This document shows positions 36,392-48,087 of a stretch of DNA of 64,000 nucleotides, piece after piece. Origin of the DNA: Clostridia bacterium (lineage in GTDB: Bacteria > Bacillota > Clostridia > UMGS1883 > UMGS1540). The position numbers were made by a program, and so were the translations under genes. The notes beneath the pieces are model-generated. The model was not told the origin of the DNA, ran no database searches, and was given only the letters and a program-made list of their open reading frames with translations. Positions within the stretch are counted from its first letter, which is position 1; each line of letters opens with the position of its first letter. Where the stretch lies: the NCBI GenBank assembly GCA_017620205.1, contig JAFZQX010000035.1, forward strand, positions 52,884-116,883, written 5' to 3'.

Positions 36392-37663
36392 TCAGTAAAC
36401 AAAATCGAATTCAATATCACCGAATTTAACTGTATCTCCGTCTTTGATGCCCATTTTTTCAAGCTCGTCTATAATGCCGCGGCGTTTTATCGCGCGGTGG
36501 AAATAGTTAACCGATTCCTCGTCGCCGAAATTAACAGATGCTATAAGCTTATCTACAAAGTTTCCGCTTATCTCATAAACGTTGCCGTCAACGTTTATTT
36601 GATATTCGTTATAATCTACCGGCTCTTTTTCTTCAATATCTATTTCGGGCTGATATACGGGAGCTTCGGGAATGGCCGACAAAACTTCGCATACATGGTC
36701 GAGTAGTTCGTTTACGCCCTGTCCCGTTGCAGCGCTTATCTGAAAATAGCTGTAGCCCGACGTTTCGACAAATTCGCGGAAATCCTCCGCCGCTTTTTCG
36801 TTTGTTATAATATCGCACTTGTTGCCGACAACTATCTGCCGCCTTAAAAGCAGTTCGGGGTTGAAGGTTTCTATTTCGTTATTTATAACGGTAAAATCCT
36901 CTATGGGATCGCGGCCTTCAATACCGGATATATCAACAATATGAAGAAGCAGTCTTGTTCTGTCAACGTGCCTTAAAAAGTCATATCCTCTGCCCGCGCC
37001 TTCCGAAGCGCCTTCAATAAGACCCGGAATATCCGCCATTACAAACGACATATCTTTATGCGATATCACGCCCAAATTCGGCTGAAGCGTTGTAAAATGG
37101 TAATTTGCTATTTTCGGGCGCGCCTGGCTAACTCTCGCCAAGAGCGATGATTTTCCTACGTTCGGGAAACCTAAAAGACCGACATCGGCAAGTAGTTTAA
37201 GCTCTAAAATAACCGTGCGCTCCTCACCCGGCAGACCGGGCTTTGCAAATTTCGGCGCCTGTCTTGTGGGCGTTGCGAAATGCTTGTTGCCCCAGCCGCC
37301 GCTGCCGCCCTTTGCCGCAACAAAGCGGGTATTGTCGCCCGTCATATCGGCGATTATTTTGTTTGTTTCGGCGTCGCGCAGGAGCGTGCCTTCGGGAACT
37401 TTTATAATAAGGTCCTCTCCGCTTTTGCCGCTGGAGTTTAGAGCCTTTCCTTCCTGACCGCTTTTTGCTTTATATATTTTTTTGTAGCGGAAGTCCATAA
37501 GCGTTGTCATTGTCTTATCAACTTCAAATATGATGTTGCCGCCGTTTCCGCCGTCGCCGCCGTCGGGTCCGCCGGCGGGAACATACTTTTCACGGCGGAA
37601 GGAAACAAGACCGTTTCCGCCCTTGCCCGCCACAAGTGTTATAGTCGCTGTATCTACAAACAT
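36392..37663 (-). CDS. obgE: GTPase Obg/CgtA
   Basis: 423 residues in the three-part form of Gram-positive Obg. The glycine-rich N-terminal Obg fold (residues 1-157, VAGKGGNGLVSFRREKYVP) is followed by the GTPase domain with P-loop GFPNVGKSSLL (~164-174), the G3 motif DIPGL (~211) and NKCD (~283), and a C-terminal OCT domain (~350-423). Obg binds the 50S subunit and links ribosome assembly to growth and ppGpp level. AGGAG precedes the ATG at 37663. Repeat copy C lies immediately upstream, between this gene and the terminator of the rplU operon, so obgE may have its own promoter within or beside the repeat. Confidence 0.97.
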   Translation of the reverse strand: MFVDTATITLVAGKGGNGLVSFRREKYVPAGGPDGGDGGNGGNIIFEVDKTMTTLMDFRYKKIYKAKSGQEGKALNSSGKSGEDLIIKVPEGTLLRDAETNKIIADMTGDNTRFVAAKGGSGGWGNKHFATPTRQAPKFAKPGLPGEERTVILELKLLADVGLLGFPNVGKSSLLARVSQARPKIANYHFTTLQPNLGVISHKDMSFVMADIPGLIEGASEGAGRGYDFLRHVDRTRLLLHIVDISGIEGRDPIEDFTVINNEIETFNPELLLRRQIVVGNKCDIITNEKAAEDFREFVETSGYSYFQISAATGQGVNELLDHVCEVLSAIPEAPVYQPEIDIEEKEPVDYNEYQINVDGNVYEISGNFVDKLIASVNFGDEESVNYFHRAIKRRGIIDELEKMGIKDGDTVKFGDIEFDFVY

Positions 37664-37682
37664 AATTTTCTCCTATCACCGA

Positions 37683-37878
37683 GGCTCGAAAAAATGCACA
37701 GACCGCATAAATCGAAAAATAAATAACATATAGTTTTAATAAGAACCATTATTTATTATCAAAGTTAATTTGCTTACGCAAATTTAAGAATCAGATGCTT
37801 TATGCTACGGACAAACGTCACCTCTCGACGTACCTATGTACGCCTTCGGATTCCGTTTGTCCGTTCTGCACTGTTTTT
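37683..37878 (+). repeat. Dispersed non-coding repeat family 1, copy C
   Basis: GGCTCGAAAAAATGCACAG at the left end and TTCGGATTCCGTTTGTCC with GTTCTGCACT at the right. Same blocks as copies A and B, but the terminator palindrome is replaced by unrelated AT-rich text with TTTGCTTACGCAAA. Here it lies antisense to the flanking genes and starts only ~20 bp upstream of the obgE start codon. Confidence 0.7.
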
Positions 37879-37928
37879 TCTTTGCCTTGAAAAGTGCAAA
37901 ACAAAATACACTGCTTTCTCTTTGCTTT

Positions 37929-37961
37929 AAAAAGAAGGGCTGCAGCACTTTGCTACAGCCC
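37929..37961 (-). terminator. Terminator of the rplU-prp-rpmA operon
   Basis: Minus strand GGGCTGTAGC ... GCTGCAGCCC hairpin followed by TTCTTTTT, just after the rpmA stop. Confidence 0.75.
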
Positions 37962-37972
37962 AGTTTTTTACA

Positions 37973-38254
37973 TTATTCAGCCGCATAAACACTAACGCGT
38001 TTTTTCGTTTTGCCAACGCGTTCGAATTTAACTTTACCGGATGTAAGCGCGAAGAGAGTATCGTCACCGCCGCGGCCTACGTTAATGCCGGGATGGATTT
38101 TTGTGCCTCTCTGTCTTACCAAGATGCTGCCTGCGAGAACTGCCTGACCGTCTGCTCTTTTAACACCGAGACGTTTGCTTTCGCTGTCACGGCCGTTCTT
38201 TGTTGAGCCCACACCTTTTTTATGAGCGAATAACTGAATGTTAAGCATAAACAT
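37973..38254 (-). CDS. rpmA: Ribosomal protein L27 (with Prp-cleaved N-terminal extension)
   Basis: 93 residues from the ATG at 38254, with GGAGG 10 bp upstream; a further in-frame ATG two codons on (38248) would also fit. The start [21 protein letters not shown] carries the Firmicutes extension ending in LF, which is removed by the protease Prp so that AHKKG becomes the new N-terminus near the peptidyl-transferase centre. The rest ([19 protein letters not shown]) is typical L27. The protease that does this is encoded five bases upstream. Confidence 0.97.
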   Translation of the reverse strand: MFMLNIQLFAHKKGVGSTKNGRDSESKRLGVKRADGQAVLAGSILVRQRGTKIHPGINVGRGGDDTLFALTSGKVKFERVGKTKKRVSVYAAE

Positions 38255-38259
38255 AATTA

Positions 38260-38568
38260 TCACACCTCCGTTTTTGTGATAAAATCCGGGTATTGCTTTT
38301 GAAGCGCGTCGAGAAACTTATCAAAACTGTTTAAAAGTATGTCTGTTTCTCTTGAAGGGTTTTTGATGAGACAAGTTACGTGCCCGTCCTCTTCGGAATA
38401 ACTTATATCGGCGCCCAAAACGTTTTCGAGACCGTTTACCGTGCACCAGATAACCGAGGATAGGGAAGCGCAGATAATATCCTGCCCCGCTTCGGCATAG
38501 CCTGTGTGACCGTCTGCTTCAAAATATACAACAGAGCCGTTTTCTCTTTTTAAAACTATTTCTGTCAT
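38260..38568 (-). CDS. prp: Ribosomal-processing cysteine protease Prp
   Basis: 102 residues. The catalytic dyad region [19 protein letters not shown] contains the conserved His (residue 21) and Cys (residue 33) with the family spacing. Prp (YsxB) cleaves the N-terminal extension of L27 and is found between rplU and rpmA in organisms with that extension, exactly as here. It starts four bases after the L21 stop and ends five bases before the L27 start. Confidence 0.95.
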   Translation of the reverse strand: MTEIVLKRENGSVVYFEADGHTGYAEAGQDIICASLSSVIWCTVNGLENVLGADISYSEEDGHVTCLIKNPSRETDILLNSFDKFLDALQKQYPDFITKTEV

Positions 38569-38572
38569 GACC

Positions 38573-38884
38573 TTAGCCGTTTATTTTTTCGATCTGAAGT
38601 TTTGTGAACGGCTGACGGTGACCCTGTTTTCTGCGGTAACCTTTTTTGGGTTTATACTTGAAAACGATAACCTTTTTGTCTTTGCCGTTTTTCAAAACTT
38701 TTGCGGATACGGAAGCACCGTTTACGTAAGGAGCACCTACTTTAACATCGCCTTCCGCGCCAACAGCCAAAACCTTGTCCAAAGTAACGCTGTCGTTTTC
38801 TTCTGCGCCGATTTTTTCAACGAAGATGATATCGCCTTCGGCAACTTTATACTGTTTTCCGCCTGTTTCGACAATTGCAAACAT
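38573..38884 (-). CDS. rplU: Ribosomal protein L21
   Basis: 103 residues, the normal length; begins [24 protein letters not shown] and ends in the basic [19 protein letters not shown] segment with the L21 signature. First gene of rplU-prp-rpmA. GGGGGTG lies upstream of the ATG. A structured leader precedes it. Confidence 0.98.
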   Translation of the reverse strand: MFAIVETGGKQYKVAEGDIIFVEKIGAEENDSVTLDKVLAVGAEGDVKVGAPYVNGASVSAKVLKNGKDKKVIVFKYKPKKGYRRKQGHRQPFTKLQIEKING

Positions 38885-38961
38885 TTATTACACCCCCTAA
38901 ATTCTCAGGACTCGCTGACAGTGGCAGCGCCAAGCGCTTTTAAAACCACTTCTCATGCGGC
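38885..38961 (-). ncRNA. L21 leader-type structured 5' UTR
   Basis: The ~75-nt leader on the minus strand forms AGTGG-(TTTTAAA)-AGCGC-TTG-GCGCT-G-CCACT, then CTGTCAGCGAGTCCTGAGAATTTAGG before the ribosome site. Position and stem pattern fit the Firmicutes L21 leader used for ribosomal-protein feedback; the Rfam match was not computed. Confidence 0.6.
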
Positions 38962-38967
38962 TTTAAT

Positions 38968-38996
38968 ATTTTAGCATACGAAAAGATAAAAGTCAA
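38968..38996 (-). promoter_or_regulatory. rplU operon promoter
   Basis: Minus strand TTGACT (38996-38991), 17 bp, TAAAAT (38973-38968). Confidence 0.75.
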
Positions 38997-39009
38997 GAAA
39001 AATTTTTTT

Positions 39010-39262
39010 CAGGCCGCTGACAAACTCGGTCTACCGCAAGGAGAATGTATTTTGTTTGTGCTTTAAAAGAAAAAGGATAGTTTTTTTGTTTTCAAAATTC
39101 AACCCCAAGGGATTGTCGAAATCCCTTGGGGTTGCTTGCTTTCCGCGAATTTAAACTATGGGCTGAAGGCGGTTCGGGTCCGCGCCCCTTTAGCCCCTGT
39201 ACCCACGTAAGCCGACGAATTTGAATTCGCGAAATATACCGTCGTTTCTCGGCGTCCTTAAA
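39010..39262 (+). repeat. Dispersed repeat family 2, copy interrupted by ~190 bp
   Basis: GACAAACTCGGTCTACCGCAAGG (39018-39040) and the following GAATGTAT match 60684-60715. The matching right part, CCGTCGTTTCTC at 39239-39250, is displaced by ~190 bp. The inserted stretch holds a strong hairpin, AACCCCAAGGGAT / ATCCCTTGGGGTT (about 39100-39133), and no gene. Confidence 0.65.
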
Positions 39263-39286
39263 TCCTGATGACTTCGTCATCAATTA

Positions 39287-39325
39287 GTAAAAAACCCGCT
39301 TCAACTTTATTGAAGCGGGTTAAAA
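39287..39325 (-). terminator. Terminator of the lipoprotein gene
   Basis: AACCCGCTTCAA / TTGAAGCGGGTT stem with a T run on the minus strand. Confidence 0.85.
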
Positions 39326-39333
39326 AGTGAGTA

Positions 39334-39954
39334 TTATTCTGCTTCGGGAACTGATGCTCTTACAGTAAATGATGAGAGTGTTCCGTCATCTTCAAAGCTG
39401 AAAGAATAGTTGTAGCCTGTTTCTTTATCTTTGTCATAAGCAAGGCGGTTGTCGTCTTTGCGGCCTTTTTCGAACTTATCGGAGCTTTCGGGATCGCCGT
39501 AAGCTTCAATAATCTCATCGTATGTGCTTTCGTTTGTGATGCCGTAGGGCAATTCAACTTTTGAATCTTTTGCAACGGAGAGTGAGAACTGGATGCCTAA
39601 AATGTCACACTCAGAGAGGGGTTTTGCCGCTTCGGAATCGTTATAAGCGTATGTGATAAAGAACTTATCGCTGTCGCTTTTCTTAAGACCTGTGCTGCCG
39701 GGAGCCTGTGTGTCACCGGGTTCATACTCTTCGGCAAACTTTTCTTCGCCTATCATTTCCCAGCCGTCTTCCGTGAAAGCGGAAACCGGAACGGGAAGAG
39801 TGTATGCTGTGCCGTCAATAACAATTGCGCCCGGATCTGCGGGTTCTTCAGTAGCTGCGCCGTTTCCGCCGTCATTCGGGTTGGATGCGCCGCATCCTGC
39901 GAGAGCAAACATGCAAAGTGCGAGTACTGTGATAAGTGCCAATAATTTTTTCAT
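39334..39954 (-). CDS. Putative lipoprotein, unknown family
   Basis: 206 residues from the ATG at 39954 (AAAGGAG nine bases upstream); the longer frame to 40008 lacks a ribosome site. Signal peptide KKLLALITVLALCMFALAGC with lipobox LAGC, then an Asn/Gly/Glu/Pro-rich linker. The globular part has two similar halves: VIDGTAYTLPVPVSAFTEDGWEM, and later KVELPYGITNESTYDEIIEAYGDPES. This Lys-x-Pro-Tyr-Gly-x-Thr pattern is seen in small secreted Clostridia lipoproteins of unknown role, where a calcium- or ligand-binding beta domain has been supposed. Own promoter and terminator. Confidence 0.8.
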   Translation of the reverse strand: MKKLLALITVLALCMFALAGCGASNPNDGGNGAATEEPADPGAIVIDGTAYTLPVPVSAFTEDGWEMIGEEKFAEEYEPGDTQAPGSTGLKKSDSDKFFITYAYNDSEAAKPLSECDILGIQFSLSVAKDSKVELPYGITNESTYDEIIEAYGDPESSDKFEKGRKDDNRLAYDKDKETGYNYSFSFEDDGTLSSFTVRASVPEAE

Positions 39955-40006
39955 GATAGTAAAATCTCCTTTCTTAATCAGCATATATACCGCTGAATTT
40001 ATAACC

Positions 40007-40035
40007 ATACTACCATATATAGTTTATTTTGTCAA
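40007..40035 (-). promoter_or_regulatory. Promoter of the lipoprotein gene
   Basis: Minus strand TTGACA (40035-40030), 17 bp, TAGTAT (40012-40007). Confidence 0.6.
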
Positions 40036-40062
40036 GGATTTGAGTTTTTAATATGTTAAAAC

Positions 40063-40091
40063 TTGATTTTTTTGCTTAATTATGATATATT
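40063..40091 (+). promoter_or_regulatory. atp operon promoter
   Basis: TTGATT (40063-40068), 17 bp, TATATT (40086-40091), 39 bp before the first ATG. Confidence 0.6.
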
Positions 40092-40129
40092 AAATATTTA
40101 GGAAACAAATATTAAGGAATGGTATTAAT

Positions 40130-40525
40130 ATGCTTACACAGGAAATAAAAAACGATATAAAAAAACTTGCCGTTTATGTGCTTGTAATGACAGTTATTAT
40201 GGTCGGCGTTTTCGCCGCCTGCGGCTATTTTGACACGGGCGTTGTTTTAGGCGCTGCACTCGGCTACGCCGCGGCAATGGCAAACTTTATCCTGCTTGCG
40301 GTAACGCTTTCAAAAAGCTTAGGCAAAGCAGAACACGCTACAAGGACCATGGGGCTTTCGTATGTTCTCAGGATGTTTTTGATTGCGGCGGTTGTGCTTA
40401 CGGCAATAAAATTACCGCTTTTTAATTATGTTGCGGCAGTGCTTCCGCTTGTTTTCCCGCGCTTTGCAATTATGATAATGAATTTGAGAAAAAAGAAGGT
40501 GCAGCCACAAAATGACAGGGCCTAG
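40130..40525 (+). CDS. atpI: ATP synthase protein I (AtpI-like)
   Basis: 131 residues with four hydrophobic segments (about 13-32, 38-60, 77-95 and 101-118). Called AtpI by topology, size and its position as first gene of the atp operon; AtpI proteins are poorly conserved and help c-ring assembly, and have also been linked to Mg2+ transport. It overlaps atpB by 14 bases, indicating translational coupling. AAGGAATGG precedes the ATG. Confidence 0.8.
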   Translation: MLTQEIKNDIKKLAVYVLVMTVIMVGVFAACGYFDTGVVLGAALGYAAAMANFILLAVTLSKSLGKAEHATRTMGLSYVLRMFLIAAVVLTAIKLPLFNYVAAVLPLVFPRFAIMIMNLRKKKVQPQNDRA

Positions 40526-41237
40526 AATAATTTTCAGAATACCGCTTTTCGGCGGCATTCCCGTTACGGAAACTATCGTTAATATGTGGATTTTCATGGC
40601 TCTGCTATGTGCGCTCGCTTTTTGGCTTACAAGAGATTTAAAGCTTCGCAATATATCAAAAAGGCAGATAGTTGCGGAAAAGCTTGTTTTGACGCTTGAT
40701 TCGCTTATAGAAAACACAATGGGTCCGGGGCACTTAAAGTTTGCGCCGTATATAGGAACACTTTTTATGCTCTCCATTGTCGGCAGTTTGTCGTCGCTTT
40801 TGGGGCTCCGCCCGTATACGGCCGATTTAAACGTTACGCTCGGCTGGGCGCTTGTTACGTTTTTTATGATTCAGGTAACGTCAATAAAAAGCCGCGGCGT
40901 GGGCGGCTGGCTTCATAAGTTTATTGAGCCCGTTCCGTTTATTTTGCCTTTAAATATAGTAAGCGAGATTGCAAGTCCCGTTTCAATGTCTTTCCGTCAC
41001 TTCGGAAACATTGCGGCGGGCATGGTTATAACGTCGCTTTTATACAGCGCTTTGGCGGCGGCAAGCGCGGTTTTACTGCATCTTGTGCCGAACGCGTTTA
41101 TAAGATCAATACCTATTTTGCAGGCGGGTCTGCCCGCCGTGCTTTCAATTTATTTTGACCTTTTCACAAGCTTTTTGCAGGCATATATAATTTGTATGCT
41201 TACAATGGTTTATGTTAAAAATGCGGCTGAAGAATAA
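40512..41237 (+). CDS. atpB: ATP synthase F0 subunit a
   Basis: 241 residues with five to six membrane helices. The essential Arg of the ion path lies in the SFRHFGNIAAGMV segment (residues ~158-170) or next to it, within the conserved fourth-helix pattern. The last helix carries QAYIICMLTMVYVKNA, as in other a subunits. It forms the stator half-channels beside the c ring. The start overlaps the end of atpI. Confidence 0.94.
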   Translation: MTGPRIIFRIPLFGGIPVTETIVNMWIFMALLCALAFWLTRDLKLRNISKRQIVAEKLVLTLDSLIENTMGPGHLKFAPYIGTLFMLSIVGSLSSLLGLRPYTADLNVTLGWALVTFFMIQVTSIKSRGVGGWLHKFIEPVPFILPLNIVSEIASPVSMSFRHFGNIAAGMVITSLLYSALAAASAVLLHLVPNAFIRSIPILQAGLPAVLSIYFDLFTSFLQAYIICMLTMVYVKNAAEE

Positions 41238-41282
41238 AAATTAAGATTATAAAATTTATAGCCGATAAATTTCGGCGGATAG

Positions 41283-41552
<270 letters not shown>

Positions 41553-41571
41553 TTTGTGAGGTAGATGAAAC

Positions 41572-42081
41572 TTGCAGGAATATATGGAATTTATAACGAT
41601 TGACAAGTGGACGATTCTGTTTACTTGGATAAACCTCGTTATACTTTATCTTTTGATGAAAAAACTTTTGTTTAAGCCCGTCAAAGGCATAATTGACGCG
41701 CGCAATAAAGAGATAGAGACTTTGTATTCGGACGCGGAAAAGACAAAAACCGAAGCGGAGGATATGAAGGCTGACTATACTAAAAAGCTTTCGGAAGCCA
41801 AAATTGAAGCCGAGGGCATTATTAAAGACGCGCGCAAAAGAGCGTCCCTTGACGAAGAAAGAATTCTCTTTGACGCGAAGGCAAAGGCAAATAAGATGGT
41901 AAGCGCTGCGGAAAGTCAGATCGAAGCGGATAAGAAAAACGCCGCGCTCGGCATTAAAGACGATATTGCCGATATGGCTATAGAAATAGCCGAAAAGGTT
42001 ATAGAAAAAGATATAACGGAAAGCGACCATCACCGCCTTATAGACGGCTTTTTGACGGATCTGGGTGATACCGATGAGTGA
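41572..42081 (+). CDS. atpF: ATP synthase F0 subunit b
   Basis: 169 residues if translation starts at the TTG at 41572 (GAGG about 11 bp upstream) or 165 from the ATG at 41584; the sequence does not decide. One N-terminal membrane helix (TILFTWINLVILYLLMKKLLF, ~14-34) is followed by a long, charged, Ala/Lys/Glu-rich coiled coil typical of the peripheral stalk. Ends in the delta-binding region. Overlaps the atpH start by eight bases. Confidence 0.92.
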   Translation: MQEYMEFITIDKWTILFTWINLVILYLLMKKLLFKPVKGIIDARNKEIETLYSDAEKTKTEAEDMKADYTKKLSEAKIEAEGIIKDARKRASLDEERILFDAKAKANKMVSAAESQIEADKKNAALGIKDDIADMAIEIAEKVIEKDITESDHHRLIDGFLTDLGDTDE

Positions 42082-42601
42082 TATATGTAAGGAATACGCC
42101 GCGGCTTTATTTGACCTTGCCAAAGAGGGCGGCAAAGAAGAAAAATACCTTTCGGAGCTTATCTGTATAGAAAAAGTTTTTTCGGAAAACGAGGACTATT
42201 TAAAAGTACTTAGGCTTCCGAATGTGTCTCTTGAAGAAAAAGAAAGTCTTTTGGAGAGCGCTTTTTCTTCTGCGGATAAGTATGTCTTGAATTTTATAAA
42301 GCTTTTGAACAAAAACCATGTTTTGGAGAGCCTTCCGGATATTTGTGAAGAATACCGCAAAGAGTTTGACTCGGAACACGGATTGCTTCGCGCCCTGGCG
42401 GTTTCGGCAGTTGAGCTTACAGAAGGTGAACGCGAAAAGATAAAAGCGAAGCTTCAAAGTATTACGGGCAAAGAGATCGTGCTTGACACAAAAGTTGACG
42501 AAAGCATTCTGGGCGGCGTAATACTCAGATATGACGATAAAGAAATAGACGGAAGCATAAAAGCGCGCCTTAGGAAAATGCGCGCGGAATTAAAAGAGTA
42601 A
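42074..42601 (+). CDS. atpH: ATP synthase F1 subunit delta
   Basis: 175 residues from the ATG at 42074 (GGGTGA six bases upstream), inside the atpF end; a GTG nine bases earlier is less likely. N-terminal helical domain SDICKEYAAALFDLAKEGGKEE matches delta subunits, and the C-terminal DTKVDESILGGVILRYDDKEIDGSIKARL contains the OSCP/delta signature. It links F1 to the b-subunit stalk. Confidence 0.93.
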   Translation: MSDICKEYAAALFDLAKEGGKEEKYLSELICIEKVFSENEDYLKVLRLPNVSLEEKESLLESAFSSADKYVLNFIKLLNKNHVLESLPDICEEYRKEFDSEHGLLRALAVSAVELTEGEREKIKAKLQSITGKEIVLDTKVDESILGGVILRYDDKEIDGSIKARLRKMRAELKE

Positions 42602-42616
42602 TTTGGCGGTGATATT

Positions 42617-44131
42617 ATGCAGATGAATACGGACGAGATAAGCAAGATCATCAAAGAACAAATAAAAAATTATAATAATGAAATTAAGCAGGAAGATATA
42701 GGCTATGTTATATCCGTAGGTGACGGAATAGCGCGCGTAAGCGGTCTTACATCCTGCGTGTCAAACGAGCTGCTGGAGTTTTCTACAGGCGTTTTCGGCA
42801 TGGCTTTAAACCTTGAGGAGAGCAACGTTGCCGTTGTAATACTCGGCTCCGATAACGGAATACTTGAAGGCGATGTTGTAAAAAGAACGGGCAAGGTTGT
42901 ATCCGTTCCCGTTGGCGGCAAGCTGCTCGGCAGGGTAGTAGATCCTCTCGGCGCGCCGCTTGACGGAAACGGCAAAATAGAAACGCAGGAAACACGCCCT
43001 ATTGAGAGCGAAGCGCCCGGCATTATAGGCAGAAAATCCGTAAACCGTCCGCTTCAGACGGGAATAGTTGCCATAGACTCCATGATCCCCATTGGCAGAG
43101 GTCAGAGGGAGCTTATAATTGGCGACAGACAGACGGGCAAAACGACAATAGCGCTCGATACCATAATAAACCAGAAAGACACAGATATAATTTGTATATA
43201 CGTAGCAATAGGTCAGAAAAGCTCGACCGTTGCACAGATAGTAGAAACGCTCCGCCAAAACGGCGCGATGGACTATACCATAGTAGTTGCGGCTTCGGCT
43301 TCGGAGAGCGCGCCGCTTCAGTATATAGCTCCGTATTCGGGCTGCGCCATGGGCGAATATTTCATGCAGCAGGGAAAACATGTTTTGATAGTTTATGACG
43401 ATTTGTCAAAGCACGCCGTGGCATACCGTGCACTGTCACTTCTTATACGCAGACCGCCCGGCAGAGAAGCCTACCCGGGTGATGTTTTCTATCTTCATTC
43501 AAGACTTCTTGAACGTGCGGCATGCATGTCAGAAGAGCTCGGCGGCGGCTCTTTAACCGCGCTTCCTATAATTGAAACGCAGGCGGGCGACGTTTCGGCG
43601 TATATCCCGACAAACGTAATATCTATTACGGACGGTCAGATTTTCCTTGAAACGGAGCTTTTCCACAGCGGAATAAGACCCGCGGTAAACCCCGGTATAT
43701 CCGTGTCGCGTGTAGGCGGCAACGCGCAGATAAAAGCTATGAAAAAAATATCGGGCAAGCTAAAGCTTCTCTATTCGCAGTTTCGCGAGCTGCAGGCTTT
43801 CGCGCAGTTTGGCTCCGACCTTGACAGCGACACAAAGGAAAGACTTATGCAGGGCGAGAGAATTGTTGAAGTTTTAAAGCAGGGCAAAAATACCCCGCTT
43901 GACGTAGCAAAGCAGGTGGCAATTATTTACGCCGTTGTCAATAACAAGCTTGCGGATATAGATACTAAAGATATAGCCGAATTTAAAGAGAGGTTTTATG
44001 AGTTTCTCGACTTAAGCTGTGAGCCGATACTTCGCGACATAAAAGAAAGCGGACAGCTTACCGAAGAAAATGAAAAGAAACTTATAGGCGCAATAGACGA
44101 ATTTAAAGAGAGATTTTTAGCGGCAAAATAG
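42617..44131 (+). CDS. atpA: ATP synthase F1 subunit alpha
   Basis: 504 residues. Non-catalytic nucleotide-binding subunit. The P-loop [15 protein letters not shown] lies at ~170-184, and the alpha signature [17 protein letters not shown] near 356-372 includes the arginine finger region (SRVGG). Length normal. GGCGGTGAT precedes the ATG. Confidence 0.98.
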   Translation: MQMNTDEISKIIKEQIKNYNNEIKQEDIGYVISVGDGIARVSGLTSCVSNELLEFSTGVFGMALNLEESNVAVVILGSDNGILEGDVVKRTGKVVSVPVGGKLLGRVVDPLGAPLDGNGKIETQETRPIESEAPGIIGRKSVNRPLQTGIVAIDSMIPIGRGQRELIIGDRQTGKTTIALDTIINQKDTDIICIYVAIGQKSSTVAQIVETLRQNGAMDYTIVVAASASESAPLQYIAPYSGCAMGEYFMQQGKHVLIVYDDLSKHAVAYRALSLLIRRPPGREAYPGDVFYLHSRLLERAACMSEELGGGSLTALPIIETQAGDVSAYIPTNVISITDGQIFLETELFHSGIRPAVNPGISVSRVGGNAQIKAMKKISGKLKLLYSQFRELQAFAQFGSDLDSDTKERLMQGERIVEVLKQGKNTPLDVAKQVAIIYAVVNNKLADIDTKDIAEFKERFYEFLDLSCEPILRDIKESGQLTEENEKKLIGAIDEFKERFLAAK

Positions 44132-44141
44132 AGGTTTTAAT

Positions 44142-46793
<2,652 letters not shown>

Positions 46794-46806
46794 ACAGGAG
46801 CCATAT

Positions 46807-48081
46807 ATGAAAAAGGTTTATGAAAAAACACTTTCAATAGTTTTTTCCGTCTTTATAATACTTACCATGATTTTGTCTTTTGCGTTCGGCAAAAACGGTA
46901 TGATCGAAACGCTTGTCGAAAACAAAGATGCCATTATGGCGTATGAGCCGACGGAAAAGTATATTAAAAACACCGTGTCGATTGCCGGAAAAGCATTTGA
47001 AAACGGTGTTTTTCTGAAAACAGAATATGTTGATTTATACGGCGGAATACAAAAAGCGTTCGGCAAAAAAGTTATATGGGAAGCGGATACTTCAAAGACA
47101 ATTATGCTCGGAAGCGATAATAAGCTTTATTCCTCCGGGAATGTCTCATTAAACTTCAAGGAGAGTGAAGTTAACAAAGATAAGCTTTGCGGGTACGGCG
47201 AAAACATAAAAAGTTTCGCCAAATATCTTAATGAGAAGGGCTGTGATCTGGTTGTGTTTTTAGCGCCTTCGCGATATGATCCCGATAAGGTATCACTTCC
47301 CTGTGAGATTTCTGACAATTCAAAAGAAAACGTTGATTATTTGTATGAAACAATAAAAGACGGTGAAAGCCTCACCGCGTTAAACGCGCAAAAGCTGTAT
47401 GCAGAAAGAAGCATGGATTTCGGCGACATGTTTTATAAAACAGATCACCACTGGACCGTAAAAACAGCGTTTTGGGCATATGCTGAAATCTGCGAAGCTT
47501 TAGATTCAAATTGCGGTTATAATATTGATTCCCGGTATTATGATTTAAACAGCTTTAACGTTGAAACTTTAAAGGGTAAATATTTAGGCTCATACGGCGC
47601 AAGAGTAGGCGGACTTTTTGTGGGATACGACGATTTTGATTTGATATATCCAAAGTTTGAAACCGATTACACAAAAAGTGTTTGCAAAAATCAAAATAAA
47701 AGAATGGAAACAGGCGGCAAAATTGAAACAAGCGGCAGCTTTACCGAAGCTGTATTTACGGATTTTGACGGCATCAAAAGCGGCAAAACAAAGCTTACTT
47801 TCGGTTCATATATTGCTGCCGACAGAAGTGAAGTCCGGCTTGTAAACAGAAAAAGCGCGACAGACAAAAAGATTTTAATTATAAAAGACTCTTATGCTTT
47901 ACCCACGTCCGCTTTTTTATCAACTTGTTTTGCGGAAACAAGGCTTATTGATTTGAGATATTTGAAAGATATGAGCGCTTGCGAATATATTGATAATTAC
48001 AATCCGGATTTGGTTCTCATTTTATATAATCCCGGCGTGTATGACGATATGTTTTTTGATTTCGGAGAAGAGGGCAGGTGA
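46807..48081 (+). CDS. DHHW-family exported protein (AlgX/AlgJ-like acetylation partner)
   Basis: 424 residues from the ATG at 46807 (CAGGAG nine bases upstream; an earlier in-frame start lies inside atpC without a ribosome site). One N-terminal membrane helix (residues ~9-27, TLSIVFSVFIILTMILSFAFG) and an outside SGNH-like domain. The DHHW motif is in YKTDHHWTVKTAFWAYAEIC near residue 216, as in AlgJ/AlgX and Firmicutes DHHW proteins that pass acyl groups to cell-surface polysaccharide, and KILIIKDSYALP near 355 supplies the block around the catalytic Ser. The MBOAT acyltransferase is encoded directly after it. It begins 13 bp after atpC with no terminator seen, so it may be read with the ATP synthase operon. 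Confidence 0.85.
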   Translation: MKKVYEKTLSIVFSVFIILTMILSFAFGKNGMIETLVENKDAIMAYEPTEKYIKNTVSIAGKAFENGVFLKTEYVDLYGGIQKAFGKKVIWEADTSKTIMLGSDNKLYSSGNVSLNFKESEVNKDKLCGYGENIKSFAKYLNEKGCDLVVFLAPSRYDPDKVSLPCEISDNSKENVDYLYETIKDGESLTALNAQKLYAERSMDFGDMFYKTDHHWTVKTAFWAYAEICEALDSNCGYNIDSRYYDLNSFNVETLKGKYLGSYGARVGGLFVGYDDFDLIYPKFETDYTKSVCKNQNKRMETGGKIETSGSFTEAVFTDFDGIKSGKTKLTFGSYIAADRSEVRLVNRKSATDKKILIIKDSYALPTSAFLSTCFAETRLIDLRYLKDMSACEYIDNYNPDLVLILYNPGVYDDMFFDFGEEGR

Positions 48082-48087
48082 CGGAGG

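Noticed and set aside
42065..42073. GTG at 42065 as the atpH start
   Set aside because: The ATG at 42074 gives the normal delta-subunit N-terminus and has GGGTGA at better spacing.
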